The notes under the pieces: model-generated
What the model was told of the DNA's origin: nothing
The model's database searches: none
The model's input: only the letters and a program-made list of their open reading frames with translations
Shown: positions 13,934 to 46,453 of the stretch, one piece after another
Layout: the number at the start of each line of letters is the position of its first letter
Numbering within the stretch: the stretch's first letter is position 1
Translations under genes and position numbers: made by a program
DNA from: Cyprinodon diabolis
Lineage: Eukaryota > Chordata > Actinopteri > Cyprinodontiformes > Cyprinodontidae
Reading direction: 5' to 3'
Assembly (NCBI GenBank): GCA_030533445.1
Contig: CM060080.1
Location: 25,519,552 to 25,583,551, forward strand
DNA: 64,000 nucleotides

Positions 13934-15272
13934 CAAATAATTAACCAAAAATCCAATCAAATATACATTAATAATTATACAAATAAATATATTTTTAAAA
14001 CCACATACATCTAAAAATGAATCTAATTACTACAGGGTGATTCACAAATGTATTTAGAGAAAAATACATTTATTTTTTAGGAATCACCAGTCTGAAACGT
14101 TGTTTTATTATTTGGGGTCACAACTGTTTTAAACAACCCACTTTTTTTAGTCCCCTGTGCCCTAATGTCCTAATGACAGATGCTGTTGACTTTTTCATAC
14201 TTTCTGGTTAACCATTTTTGTTAAGGTCATAAAATTACATTTTTGGAATAGTTTTATTGCTCTTATTTAACATTTAATTTCAGTTTATTATTATTATTAT
14301 CCATGAGACACAACGATCTAAGGCAGGGGTCTTCAACGTTTTCCAGGCCATGGACCCTAAACTGATGGCGAGATGGAGCGGGAACCCCCTAATTATATAT
14401 ATATTGTATGAAATTGTGTTATATGTCAAACTGGTCCTATAGTCACTCTATTACATATGGAGCAATGTAATTAGTATCTCTGATTCTGATTCCTGGTTGA
14501 TGGGACAGGTGTTGTGAATGAAACGGTACCCAGCTTGAAAGAGCTCCTGTGATGCATTGAAGACAAAGACATCTTCTGTCTCCATTTATCAGTTTACTAC
14601 AGTGTGTTGAATTCATGTTAATGTGGATTTAAACACATTTCAATTAGTGGAAAAAAATTGCAGGGGGGACTATTAAAAAAAATAAATAAATAAATGACCC
14701 CCATGCAGTACCTCCAGGGACCCTCTAGGAGTTGCGGACCCCCTGTTGAAGACCTACGAGCTAATAAAATCAGAGTGCTAAATGTATTTCTGAGTTTCAC
14801 TATCTGAACTAAATTACTATAAATCTATTTTCGTTGGAACATTAATTTATTGAGCTGTGTGATATTCGCTTACTCACCTGTCGTCATTTTCTTTACTTTC
14901 CAATTCAACTTGAAATTAATAAAATAAAACAAAGGTTACTGATAGCAAAATGACACTTTCTCTACTTTCTGACTCGTTTTTATGAAGGCGCTCACCATTC
15001 AGAACCTCGCGTCCAAAGAAAAGCATAGTTCCTGAATATCTGCATCCACTGCTGTCACGAACTGGAAAAATACCATGAAAGTGAGCTAACGGAGTAATTA
15101 ACAGAGGAAATGTGGATTTGTGACACTGCAGTATTCGCTCACCGTCAGCCAAAACCAATGTCTTGTTTGAATTGATTCCTTGAACAATGCCAGAGTATGA
15201 GGCATTTTTCAGAGTCAGTTTGATGCGTTTTCCTTTCAGAAGAGCCATGAACTGGACGTCCTCTGGAACCAT
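5306..15272 (-). CDS. exd1: exd1: exonuclease 3'-5' domain-containing protein 1 (11 coding exons, about 506 aa)
   Basis: Coding exons in transcript order, all GT-AG and phase-compatible: 15272-15143, 15061-14996, 14908-14878, 13018-12942, 12867-12800, 11520-11434, 11338-11234, 11149-11069, 8407-8264, 7181-6990, 5845-5306. The start is the ATG reading MVPEDVQFMALLKG. Residues 1-65 form an Sm/LSm-like fold (KRIKLTLKN, then TMLFFGREVLN). Residues about 125-300 are a DEDD exonuclease-like domain. Motif I reads GVGGE, so the first Asp is Gly137 while Glu139 remains. Motif II carries HDCR and ends in NVFDTQVADV. Motif III (Y-x3-D) is Val281 and Ser285. The enzyme should therefore be inactive. Residues 328-506 are Ser/Pro/Thr/Gln-rich and probably disordered. 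The length is close to the roughly 514 aa of mammalian EXD1. In mouse, EXD1 is an inactive RNA adaptor that works with TDRD12 in nuclear piRNA biogenesis; the same role here is inferred. An additional non-coding 5' exon cannot be excluded. Confidence 0.92.
5846..6989 (-). other. exd1: exd1 last intron, with repeat fragments
   Basis: No exon is seen between the last two exd1 coding exons. The segment around 6238-6284 matches one end of the Harbinger-like element at 20409-21075, sharing the terminal words CACAGTGTA and CCCGGCTTTA. Bases 6790-6905 resemble 36716-36835 in rasgrp1 intron 5. The rest is unassigned AT-rich intron. Confidence 0.5.
6790..6905. repeat. Dispersed repeat, related to 36716-36835
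   Basis: By eye the two segments align over about 115 bases: GCACGTAG, then a CTTACRTAAA-like stretch, an ACATATCA word, a GA(T/C)AATTAGGA word, CACTTATTT, and a closing GATC(A/C)-rich tail. This copy lies in an exd1 intron and the other in a rasgrp1 intron. No terminal repeats were located, so the class is unknown. Confidence 0.5.
7213..7621. mobile_element. MITE with ~29-bp imperfect terminal inverted repeats
   Basis: The left end reads AGGCTACATTCACACTGGAG. The right end, reversed, begins AGGCTACGTTCACACAGCAG, so the two ends are imperfect inverted repeats of nearly 30 bases around a 410-base unit. There is no coding capacity. Target duplication is not clear. It sits in the exd1 intron between the ninth and tenth coding exons; class is probably hAT or Harbinger. 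Confidence 0.7.
8608..8820. mobile_element. Palindromic hAT-like MITE (CAGGGGT ends)
   Basis: Starts CAGGGGTCTCAAACTGGTTC and ends with the near-complement, GAACCGGTTTGACACCCCTG. The unit is palindromic over most of its 213 bases; the words GGTTTTCTTTCCAACCAAGCAA and their reverse complement lie in opposite halves. CAGGGGTGTCAAAC-type termini are typical of teleost hAT non-autonomous elements. It lies in an exd1 intron, just upstream of the ninth coding exon. Confidence 0.8.
9342..10738. mobile_element. TTAA-flanked MITE (piggyBac-like), interrupted by a foldback element
   Basis: Both ends carry a perfect 19-bp inverted repeat that includes the TTAA: TTAAAGCTACAGTGTGTAA at 9342 and its exact complement ending at 10738. 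A sister copy lies at 25591-26085. Apart from the 880-base insertion at 9477-10356 and a small indel near 10450, the two copies match closely. TTAA termini suggest mobilisation by a piggyBac-type transposase; no transposase is encoded. It sits in the exd1 intron between coding exons 8 and 9. Confidence 0.85.
9477..10356. mobile_element. 880-bp foldback element with 280-bp inverted arms
   Basis: The arms 9477-9756 and 10079-10356 are near-exact inverted copies. Terminal words are TGTAACCGGGTGGTTTATTG on the left and its near-complement on the right. TATA flanks both sides (9473-9476 and 10357-10360), consistent with a target duplication of TATA, or of TA with longer ends. The sister of the host MITE at 25591-26085 is uninterrupted at this point. 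The open frames inside are mirror images of each other through the arms and are not genes. Confidence 0.85.
11827..11980. mobile_element. Truncated hAT-like element (CAGGGGTGTCCAAA end)
   Basis: Begins CAGGGGTGTCCAAAATCGGC, a common teleost hAT terminus, and continues with a pattern usual for such MITEs. The matching opposite end is absent; the sequence passes into another repeat near 11990. It is in an exd1 intron. Confidence 0.5.
11989..12327. repeat. Repeat with inverted CATTTACACTACC ends
   Basis: CATTTACACTACCC at the left is complemented by GGTAGTGTAAATG at the right, framing about 340 bases with no coding capacity. A second right-end word (GTAGTGTAAATGAG) occurs just before the last one, a small tandem duplication of the terminus. 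Class is unknown. Confidence 0.5.
12970..14877 (-). other. exd1: exd1 intron 3 with unassigned sequence
   Basis: Apart from the start of exon 4 (ending at 13018), this is intron. Bases 13200-13720 are higher-complexity sequence that I cannot assign: no continuous frame, no terminal repeats. A TA microsatellite lies at about 13905-13933, and the hAT-like element at 14322-14756 follows. No extra exon is needed to keep the exd1 frame. Confidence 0.4.
14322..14756. mobile_element. hAT-like non-autonomous element
   Basis: Left end GGCAGGGGTCTTCAACGTTT; right end GTTGAAGACCTA, giving a GGTCTTCAAC inverted repeat. Candidate 8-bp target duplications are CGATCTAA (14314-14321) and CGAGCTAA (14757-14764), one mismatch. 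No coding capacity. It lies in exd1 intron 3. Confidence 0.7.
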
Positions 15273-15669
15273 TATGAAACCGTCCCAGGCAGATTATTTG
15301 ATCAGAAATGTCAACACGGCATGTGTGCAGAAGAGGAAAATTATTCGTAAACTATGCTAACGGTTTGTCAAACATCACGCGGTCAGAGCGCGCTAAACTG
15401 CTGAGTGCTATATGGCGTTCAAGTACACTCGGAATTTCGACTATCTTTTGAAAACGTAAGAAAAAAAGGATTAAGATGTTAAAAATAAATAAATAAATAA
15501 ACTCAAGAAATGTAACTTTTGAGAAATTTTTGAAGTATTTTATAAATTATTTTGCAATATAATTCATGAAGACATAGGACTTATCTGTTTTCAATGTTGA
15601 GTGTTTTATACTAGTTTTATCCTCCGGAAATGTGAGTTGGAAATTATACTCCAAAAACAAAAGAATGGG
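15273..15669. promoter_or_regulatory. exd1: exd1 upstream region
   Basis: This covers the bases just upstream of the exd1 start codon. It has several CpG dinucleotides at 15370-15440 in otherwise CpG-poor surroundings, which fits a TATA-less promoter, but no specific element is identifiable. The start of transcription cannot be placed. Confidence 0.3.
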
Positions 15670-16512
15670 TACAGAAGAGGATTAGGGCCACTGAAAAAGG
15701 AAAAAAGTTAACTGATTTTTACATTTTATTTCTACGGAAGAGGATTAGGGCCACTGCAAAAAAACTTAACTGATTTTTAAATTTTACTTTAGTATAATAT
15801 GAGAAAAAAAGTCAGAATTCTGAGATTAAAGTCAGACTTCTGACTTTAATCTCAGAATTCTGACATTTTTCTATAAATTCTTACTTTTCTCTTAGAATTC
15901 TGACTTTTTTCTCAGAATTCTGATTTTAATCTCAGAATTCTGGCTTTGATCTCAGAATTCTGACTTTTTTTCTCAGAATTCTAAAATTTTTCTCAGATTT
16001 CTGACTTTAATCTCAGAATTTTGGATCTTAATGTAGATGGGCACCATGAAGGAAGATAGGTGGGAGCACTCAGCTTCATTGAAAAAGATGTGAGTTGTTT
16101 GGGAGGGCCGTAACACATTGGTGAAAAATTACGAAATTAGGCAAGTTTTTACGTGCCTGAGGGGTCCCCAGTGATGCTATTTCCTTACTGGAGAAGCAGA
16201 AGGTCATTAAAACAAGAGAGCTAGTCTCTAAAACAGACATGGCTACAGCTTGATGCTAACATGTTTGTTAGCGGTCAGAATTCAGTCAAAATTCTGAGAA
16301 AAAAAAGTCAGAATTCTGAGATTAAAGTCAGAATTCTGAAAAAAAAAAATCTGAATTCTGAGATTAAAGTCAGAATTCTGGGGGGGGGAAAAAACTGAAT
16401 TCTGAGATTAAAGTCAGAATTCTGACTTTTTTCAAATATTAAACTGAAATAATATTTAAAAATCAGTTAACTTTTTTTTTTTTTTTCCCAGTGGCCCAAA
16501 TCCTTTTCCGTA
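15670..16512. mobile_element. Element with AGAATTCTGA palindrome arrays and ~24-bp inverted ends
   Basis: The left end TACAGAAGAGGATTAGGGCC pairs with the right end ending TTTTCCGTA; in reverse this reads TACGGAAAAGGATTTGGGCC. The first 63 bases are duplicated in tandem (15670-15732, then from 15733). Inside, about fourteen AGAATTCTGA-type palindromes, alternating with AAAGT and CTTTTTT spacers, form two clusters (about 15799-16021 and 16275-16432) around a 250-base unique core. There is no coding frame. A DNA transposon is likely from the ends. Confidence 0.65.
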
Positions 16513-19107
16513 AGTAGGCTTACATACCTTCAATGAATATTTAGCCTATATATGTGAATAAAAAAAGAATATATTAAGCATACCAAAAACTAAAATAAAG
16601 TATTCATAAATACTTTATTTGGCCAATAGTAGTTAGATCTTAAATTAGTATTCAATTTAAAAAATATTATGATAATTGTATATTCATTTCGATAATTCTC
16701 TCCACACCACTTTAGAAAGCCAAAAAGCACACAAGTAAATAATTAAATAAGTGGTTAAACGTTTATACAACTTAGTAGATTTATGGAAATATATTAAGAA
16801 ATAAATGTTTCAACCTTTATTTCAATGAGTCAACATTGTAACAAAAATATTACAGTAAATATATATTTAAAAAATGAGGAAAAATAAACTATTTGTAATA
16901 TATCATACCACGAACTGCATATATTATTATACCCTCAACAAACAACAACAACCTGAATCTCTTGTGTGGATGAATAATCCTAAAATAATACCATCTTTAT
17001 AAGTTTATAAATTTCCAACACTTTTTTGGAATATTTTATTTTGACAGAGTACTAATATGACATATTGAACTGTTAATCAAGTATGCTTGTATTAAAAGAT
17101 ATTGTGGTTAGGGGGCAAAACAGCCTAGGACACATACTCCTAACTCCAGTTAACCATAAAGGTAATATTGTTTATTATTCTTTTTGATGATTATGATTTT
17201 GGTTTTTCAAAACACTAATATTTTGGTGAAGGTGCAACTAAAACTTTACTTTCTCCACAAGGGGGTGACCTTACTTCAAGTATTGTACTTTTGCAGTTAG
17301 TTCAAGGGCCTTCATTGAATCTATCCAAAAAAAAAAGGTGAATTAAACTATAACTAACATCAAAATGTAGTTTAGTAAATAAATGCAGATTGATTTTTTT
17401 TTTTTTTTTTTGGCATCCAAATGTTAAAATGAATCTATATAACAATGCAGAGCATCCTGTATAACGTGTTGCAGACTAACTTGCAAACTGTGTGAGGTAG
17501 AACAATAATAAACAGGACATTCATTTCAAGGAGCTTGTTAGAGTTTTCTTTGCTGTTGATCTGTAGGAGAGGCAACAGGGGTTTGTGGTGTAAACACAAT
17601 TCACAATTGCCCTCTATCATAAAACATTTTGGTAATATTGTTCTTTGAAGCTTCATATCAAAGAGCAAAAAACAAACCAACATGAAAAATGAAATTAATG
17701 CCACTTGGGTTCAGGTTTAAAGTATTGCTGCAAACACTAGTGACACAGGAACAGGGTAGAGATATCAAATCTTATCAAATGTCTTCTAAATGTGACTTCA
17801 CCTTTCCAGGGAAAACATGAGCTCAGGCTGGTGGTCATCTGAAAACAGCAAGTATGGAGACAATGGATCAAAGGCAGGATGGTGTAGGTGCCCAGATCTG
17901 TCATTTTTATTTTGCCTTTTTAACATTGTGCAGCTGTGCTCTTTTTTCTGTAATAACAATCATATTATTCCTTCTTAGAAAACTGTTTAAAGGTTTACAT
18001 GAGAAGATATATATCTCTTTTTTTTCTAATAAAGACACTTTTAAATTGCAAACGATATAAGATGGAAACTGTGCTGTTTCAAAGAGCAAAACGTCTCATA
18101 AACTCAGGAAACAAACAGGAATCAATGTCAAAGTATTCAAATATGTGAAACCTATTTCAGAAATGAAGGCAATTTTATATAGTTAGCTTTAGAATGTAAA
18201 CATTGCTTAAGCTTAAAATTCCACACACGTTTTAATTAAATTTTTTGCCAGTAATGTCAATATGAACTGCAGCTGAATGTAAAAAGAATAAACTGATATT
18301 GACTCTTAAACAGCTGAAAAACATTCCAGCAGAAAAGCTCTGCTAGCGTCTAAAAATTTGATAAGTGTTGCACGTGCAGAAACGGAACCTGCAGCTTCTT
18401 CCCTTTATCTTGGAGGAAGATCCACCCTTTCCTGATGTTCCGACTGAACAAATATAAAGTTTGTGTAAACCAAAGAAGAAATCACATTACACGAATTTTC
18501 CAGAACATGTTTATATCTCAACCCTCAGACATGGGTGGGAAGCTGATTTCACAGGTGGGGCTGACACAACTTATGCAAACACAAATCTTACAAAAAAAAC
18601 TTCAGCTATTTTAAACACCTATTAAAAAAAAGAAAACGTTCCTTTTGTTTTAATTGTTTTGATTCTTTCATGAATACTACAAAATAAATACACATGCATG
18701 CACATCCCTTTTACACTAATCATTTATTTTATAATATCTCCAAAACATCAAAGAAATATGAACATCTGACAGAAGTATTTATCTAAATATGCAAGAGCAG
18801 TCCTGATTGTTCTTGTGCTTTTGCAGTTTTGCTCTACTATACCTTACTTTTTCCCAAATGAAAGGAGCTTATTCAAAGGAAACTCTAACCAGTAACTCCA
18901 GTGTCCACAATCTGCAAAAAAATATTGGAAAATGCTCAGCAGATCACCTAGAAAACACCACCTTCGCATGTTGGCTGCATCATGCTGTGGGAATGATTTT
19001 TACTACGAAAAGCAAAGCTGGTTGGGGATAAATAAAAGATTTATTAATATCAGTTAATCCTGCAGAAAACCTATTAAAGGCCCACATTATAGATAGAAAG
19101 GTTTAGA
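16513..19107. other. AT-rich intergenic stretch between exd1 and rasgrp1
   Basis: Nothing recognisable as a gene or an intact transposon. Homopolymer T runs at about 17395-17412. The short frames at 17435-17704 and 17854-18089 overlap on opposite strands and are compositional. Confidence 0.4.
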
Positions 19108-19220
19108 TTATTGTTGCGCCGATGCCATTTTTTGTTGGTACTCGCCGATACCGATACCACCATTTTAGGGCAGTATCTGGGCCCCGTCCGATACTGGTAT
19201 CGGTATCGGTGCAACACTAG
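19108..19220. mobile_element. Short MITE with GTTGCRCCGAT inverted ends
   Basis: Left end TTATTGTTGCGCCGATGCC pairs with right end GGTATCGGTGCAACACTAG. Internal GATACC and GGTATC words continue the palindrome. TTTAGA flanks both sides (19102-19107 and 19221-19226). At 113 bases it is a typical minimal MITE. Confidence 0.65.
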
Positions 19221-19724
19221 TTTAGATTAGTGTTAATTTCATTATAGTTTGTTCCTAGCATCAATTTGCCCCCAAATTGGAGGTTTAGTTATAGTTTCTA
19301 GAATTTCTAAAAGTAGAATGGGGGCATATGTCTTAGTTATCAAGTACCTCTCATCTGGAACCAGCATTCAGTTTCTGTCCCATTCTATGTCTATATCACT
19401 GTGCTCATCTAAGATGTCTCTATTCTTCAAAGTCATCTACATGATGTAATCAAGATAGTAAACTGTCTGATTTGAATAAATTGACTCTTTAAAGTGCCCA
19501 GTTAAAGGCCAAACTACAGGAGTATTTGAGACAAGACTGTAAAATAAAAAAATATCCATCTGCCTTTATAGAACTTTTTGCAAAGAGAAAATAACATAGA
19601 TTACATGGCCGAAGTGTTCACATATAGCAGAACTCCATCCATCAATTTTCCTTCATGCTCTATCCCAGCTGGGGTTGCAAGGGGTGCCTATCTCCAGCTA
19701 ACAATGGACGAGAGGCGGGGTAAA

Positions 19725-19906
19725 GATAAAAGGTAAAGTGGATACATTTCTTTCAGGTTTGAGTTTTGGGCGAACATCTTTTACATTGTCATTACTTACC
19801 TACTTTTATCAATAATCATCCTGCATAAAACTGATATTTACAAGTGCTAATATCTACTTAAATTGATTATTTAACACCCCTGGCCCCCCATCTAGCTCCG
19901 CCCCTG
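19725..19906 (-). mobile_element. Partial hAT-like element, homologous to 57168-57824
   Basis: The segment is a reverse-orientation relative of the element at 57168-57824. Shared blocks include TCAGGTTTGAGTTTTGGG and CATTACTTACCTACTTTTAT, and the CAGGG-GGAGCTA terminus is at 19906. About 230 bases found at 57200-57460 are missing here, and the opposite end is not found. It directly precedes the larger hAT element at 19925. Confidence 0.7.
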
Positions 19907-19924
19907 GCCAGGACATGATCTACA

Positions 19925-21621
19925 CAGTGTTGCCAACTCAGCGACTTTGTCACTATATTTAGTGACTTTTCAGACTCCTCTAGCAACTCTTTTTCAAAAA
20001 AGCGACTAGCGACAAATCTAGCTACTTTTCTGGAGTCTGGCGTTCCTAACCCCGTTCTCCCACTTCCGCAGGAGTCGCACTGCAGTCAGAGCCACAGCAT
20101 GTTACCCTCAGCGTCCAGACTGCAAATGAACCGCGCATGCGCCGGGATTGACGGCGCAGGTTGATCACGCTGGAGTCAGCTCCCTCAGTTGCTGAACCTG
20201 CCATATCTTTTTGTGAGCAGGCAAGCACAGCCTGTGTGTGAAGGGAAATCTTATTAGTTATAAAAACAAAACAATAATTACCATTATTTGCTCCCATTGT
20301 CATTGATTCTTTGTAGTCTTTTTTTTGTTCCATTCAGATTTTTAATGTTAATGTTATGTAAAAAATTTTATGGTTCAAAATGTTTTACCATGGTTTTTAG
20401 GCTCCTTAAGCTCGGCGTACACTGTGCGATTTTTTTTCCAGTCGTGCGACAATCTTTCGATCAGGCCGACTTTCAGCCTAATCATGCATCGTGAGTAGTA
20501 TAGTGCACAGGGGGTTACGAGCGGCGATCAGCCTATCACGACCACTTCCTGATAAGGAATCGTGAGGTCGGGAGAAAATCAAACATTGATTTTCTCCCGA
20601 CCATCGTGGGCAAATAGCTCAGTGCGCAAACAAGGATTCTTCTTTTTATTCCTCCTCTCAGATGTAAACACAGCAGCATGGCAGGGATGCAATGAGTGAA
20701 ATGCAGCTCTGTCTGCAAAATTGACGGACCGCAGCAGCTACGCCTGCTCAGTCATGTCCTTTTTCCAAATATGTCGTCGTCCTTTCTTTCTAGGACCCTC
20801 AGGTTGCAGAAATTGCCAAGGCAGCGTGGTTCACTATATTGAGCTTAATATCCCCCTTCTATTTGTTTGGCTTCATGATAGAGAGCTACAGAACAGCTTC
20901 ATCTCACTGCGGAGCTGAGCCCCACGTGGTTTTTAGTCGCACAGTGTGAGCAGGCAGATCGCATCAGAGCGTCGGGACGAACATAAATCTTGAGCTGCTG
21001 CCCACACTGTACGACTAAACGCAGGGTTTATTTGCGTGCAACGATTGAAAAAAATTGCACAGTGTACGCCCGGCTTTAGTGGACCACAAGGGAAAAAAGA
21101 AAAAGTAAAAATAAAAGTTGAAAAAAAAATAAAAACTATGCAAATAAGGCAATGACGTCATTCAGCGACTTATAGCACAGCCAATAGCACCTGCAGCTTG
21201 GAAGAGCAAGTCCACCCCCAGTCTATATTCCTGAATGTAAACATAAATCCATGTAGGCCTGTCATTCAGAAAGCGACACATCTGTAAACACCTTTTCAAA
21301 CATAACTGGATAGCTGACTGCAAAGAGAAAAATCGGGCTCTTCATCCTTCCTTCCAGCTATTCCCACATTATTTTTCAATTGGTAAAAGTTAGATTCCAT
21401 GCTCTCCCTTTCAGTGATTTTTTTTATTTGGACACAGATACAAATCTCTGCAAAGGTGTCTGTTTTAGTGTTTTTTCTCAGAGACCCCAAAACACTGTCA
21501 TGTCTGTATGGACTATATTTGTATTGCTATTGTGTTCAATCTGTATGCAATTTAAAGTTATGAAAAAAAAGAAAAAGCACTGATAATAGCTACTTTCCTT
21601 ACTGAGGAGTTGGCAACACTG
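19925..21621. mobile_element. hAT-superfamily non-autonomous element with perfect 8-bp target duplication
   Basis: Starts CAGTGTTGCCAACTC and ends with the exact complement GAGTTGGCAACACTG (15-bp terminal inverted repeats). Flanked by identical GATCTACA at 19917-19924 and 21622-21629, the 8-bp duplication diagnostic of hAT. No transposase is evident. Its interior hosts the Harbinger-like insertion at 20409-21075. Confidence 0.9.
20409..21075. mobile_element. Harbinger-like MITE nested in the hAT element
   Basis: Left end AGCTCGGCGTACACTGTGCG; right end CACAGTGTACGCCCGGCT, forming inverted repeats of about 18 bases. TTA flanks both sides (20406-20408 and 21076-21078), the usual 3-bp Harbinger/PIF target. 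It encodes nothing convincing. A fragment of the same family lies at about 6238-6284. Confidence 0.8.
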
Positions 21622-21647
21622 GATCTACAGGGGCACTGGTCCCTGTC

Positions 21648-21745
21648 AAGGCAAGGCAAGGCAAGACACATTTATTTGTATAGCACAATTCAGTACAAAG
21701 ACAATGCAAAGTGCTTTACATGATTAAAATATAGGAAAATAGAAC
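21648..21745 (-). mobile_element. 3' tail of a non-LTR retrotransposon
   Basis: GGCAAGGCAAGGCAAGACAC followed by a TTATTTGTATAGCAC stretch and AAAGTGCTTTACA is a very common teleost motif: the tail-repeat end of short LINE-derived copies, here in reverse orientation. No reverse transcriptase frame is present. Confidence 0.5.
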
Positions 21746-22029
21746 AGACTAAAAGCAAGTAGGAATACATAAATAAATAAATACAATCAAATAAAAATGC
21801 AGAAACAAAAAAGAACATTAAAAAACAGTTGGGCTAAAGAAAATAAAAAAGTTGAACTAATGATGTTTCAGTTGAACTGTTTAATTAGAACAGTCAAAGG
21901 CAATCCTAAACAGTCTTGGACCCTGTCTAGAACCGCCCATGAATCAGACCCTCCAAATCTTCCAGAACAGCAACACAAAAGAAGTCTATGTTTTGTTGTA
22001 TCGTCTGCCGGGCGCTTGTCTTAACTTGT

Positions 22030-22329
22030 AAAAAAATGTGACATACCTGTTGAAGCATGACTCATGGGGAAAATAACCAGGAGATAGAGAGAGAGAAAGA
22101 GACCAGTATGAAGTGTGAGAGTGACACCCGACAGCAGTGCGGCCGCCCACTCTGTGACAGACTGCCTGGGTGAATCTTTAATTGTGTAATGTTCATTGAC
22201 GAGTCAGCACAATGCTGCTGAGAGCGCGGTGGCGCACCGAGCCGGACCGAGCTGAGCGATGAAATGCTCCCGCCGAGGAGGACGCAGATGGACAGCCTAG
22301 TGGAGCCGCTCGTCGCCCAGTACCTCGCC
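22030..22329 (+). promoter_or_regulatory. rasgrp1: rasgrp1 promoter and 5' leader region
   Basis: The sequence becomes GC- and CpG-rich at about 22130-22330, just before the first coding exon. An AP-1 consensus, TGACTCA, lies at 22058-22064. Upstream ATGs at about 22191, 22212 and 22259 open short frames ending in TGA, TGA and TAG; the last overlaps the coding start. In-frame ATGs at 22264 and 22288 would extend the protein by up to 22 residues. The transcription start is not determinable. Confidence 0.4.
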
Positions 22330-45307
<22,978 letters not shown>

Positions 45308-46161
45308 ACTTTAACTTTCCATAGAGACTGGTGCCGACCCTCCCCTTTTGTTGAAATATATTAATTTCTATTTATTGATCACGGGCAAAGAGTGAGTTTT
45401 ACAAATACTATGCATCTCAATGAAATACAATATAATTGAAAATGTATTTATTTCAGTTATTACAAGAAGTCAAAGTTCAAATAGATTTCATGAATTAATT
45501 ACACCTGAAATTGTGTCTGATTAAAACGCACCCATTGGTACAATTAGATCTATTTACAAAATGTAACTGTGACTCTGAGCGCGTTATCCAAGTGCATTTC
45601 TGAAAAAAAAAAAAAGTTAAATAAAAGGAAAAACTGCGTTAAAAACATTCTCAGACAACAAGGAAAGAAGCAGGCTTGAAAGGAGTTTGATGCAAAATCC
45701 ATTTAAAAGCCTCTGAGTTTTGCAAGCTGATGACTGAGTTGGACTCAGTGCTTCACATAAAAACGAGTTTTCTTTTATCTTATGGATTGGTGCATTATAT
45801 GAGTTTCTCTTTTTGAAATATATATATATTGCTGAAATTATATTTATTTTCAATCTTATTCTAATTAATTGAGGTGCATTTGTATACTGAGAGTCAGAGA
45901 ACTCTGCATAATGTGATAAAAGTGGAATTGTGTTTTTGTGCTGATAGTGTATGAATTTTATTTTTTATCAACTCCATGCAGGATGAAGTAACAGTTTATG
46001 AATGCTTTTTGATGGCAAGCATCAAAATTACCTAACGTTATGAAAACAGTCCACAGTTACTGTAGGCATGGGTCCATATAACATAAGATATGTTGATAAC
46101 GCATGAAAATCTAACAATTTCCCCTTTTTTTCTTAGGGAAAGAAGTAAAACTAAAAACTTA

Positions 46162-46453
46162 CACTGCAAAAAATCTAAATCTAGATATGTTATTTTTATC
46201 TTAAAATAAGTGCATTTGTTCTTGGATTGAGGAGGTAAAAGAGAAATTTTGCCAATGGAACAAGACAATTTACTCTTAAAATAAGAAAACACAATTGCAT
46301 TGTCTTATTTCAAGTGCATTTTATCCAATTATCTTATTTTAAGCGTAAAATTACTCATTCCATTGGCAAACCATCTCATTTACCTACTCAAATTAAGGGT
46401 GAATACACTTAATTTAAGACATTTTTACTTATTTCTATATCGTTTTTGCAGTG
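46162..46453. mobile_element. MITE with CACTGCAAAAA ends (copy 2)
   Basis: Starts CACTGCAAAAAATCTAAATC and ends GTTTTTGCAGTG. Its interior matches the copy at 35600-35889, including the GGAACAAGACAATTTAC and TTGCATTGTCTTATTTCAAG words. TA flanks both ends. It lies in the candidate rasgrp1 3' UTR and would fold into a long imperfect RNA hairpin. Confidence 0.8.

Noticed and set aside
15799..16432. CRISPR-like spaced palindromic repeats
   Set aside because: The host is a vertebrate, spacers are not unique, and units are degenerate AGAATTCTGA palindromes inside a transposon-like unit.
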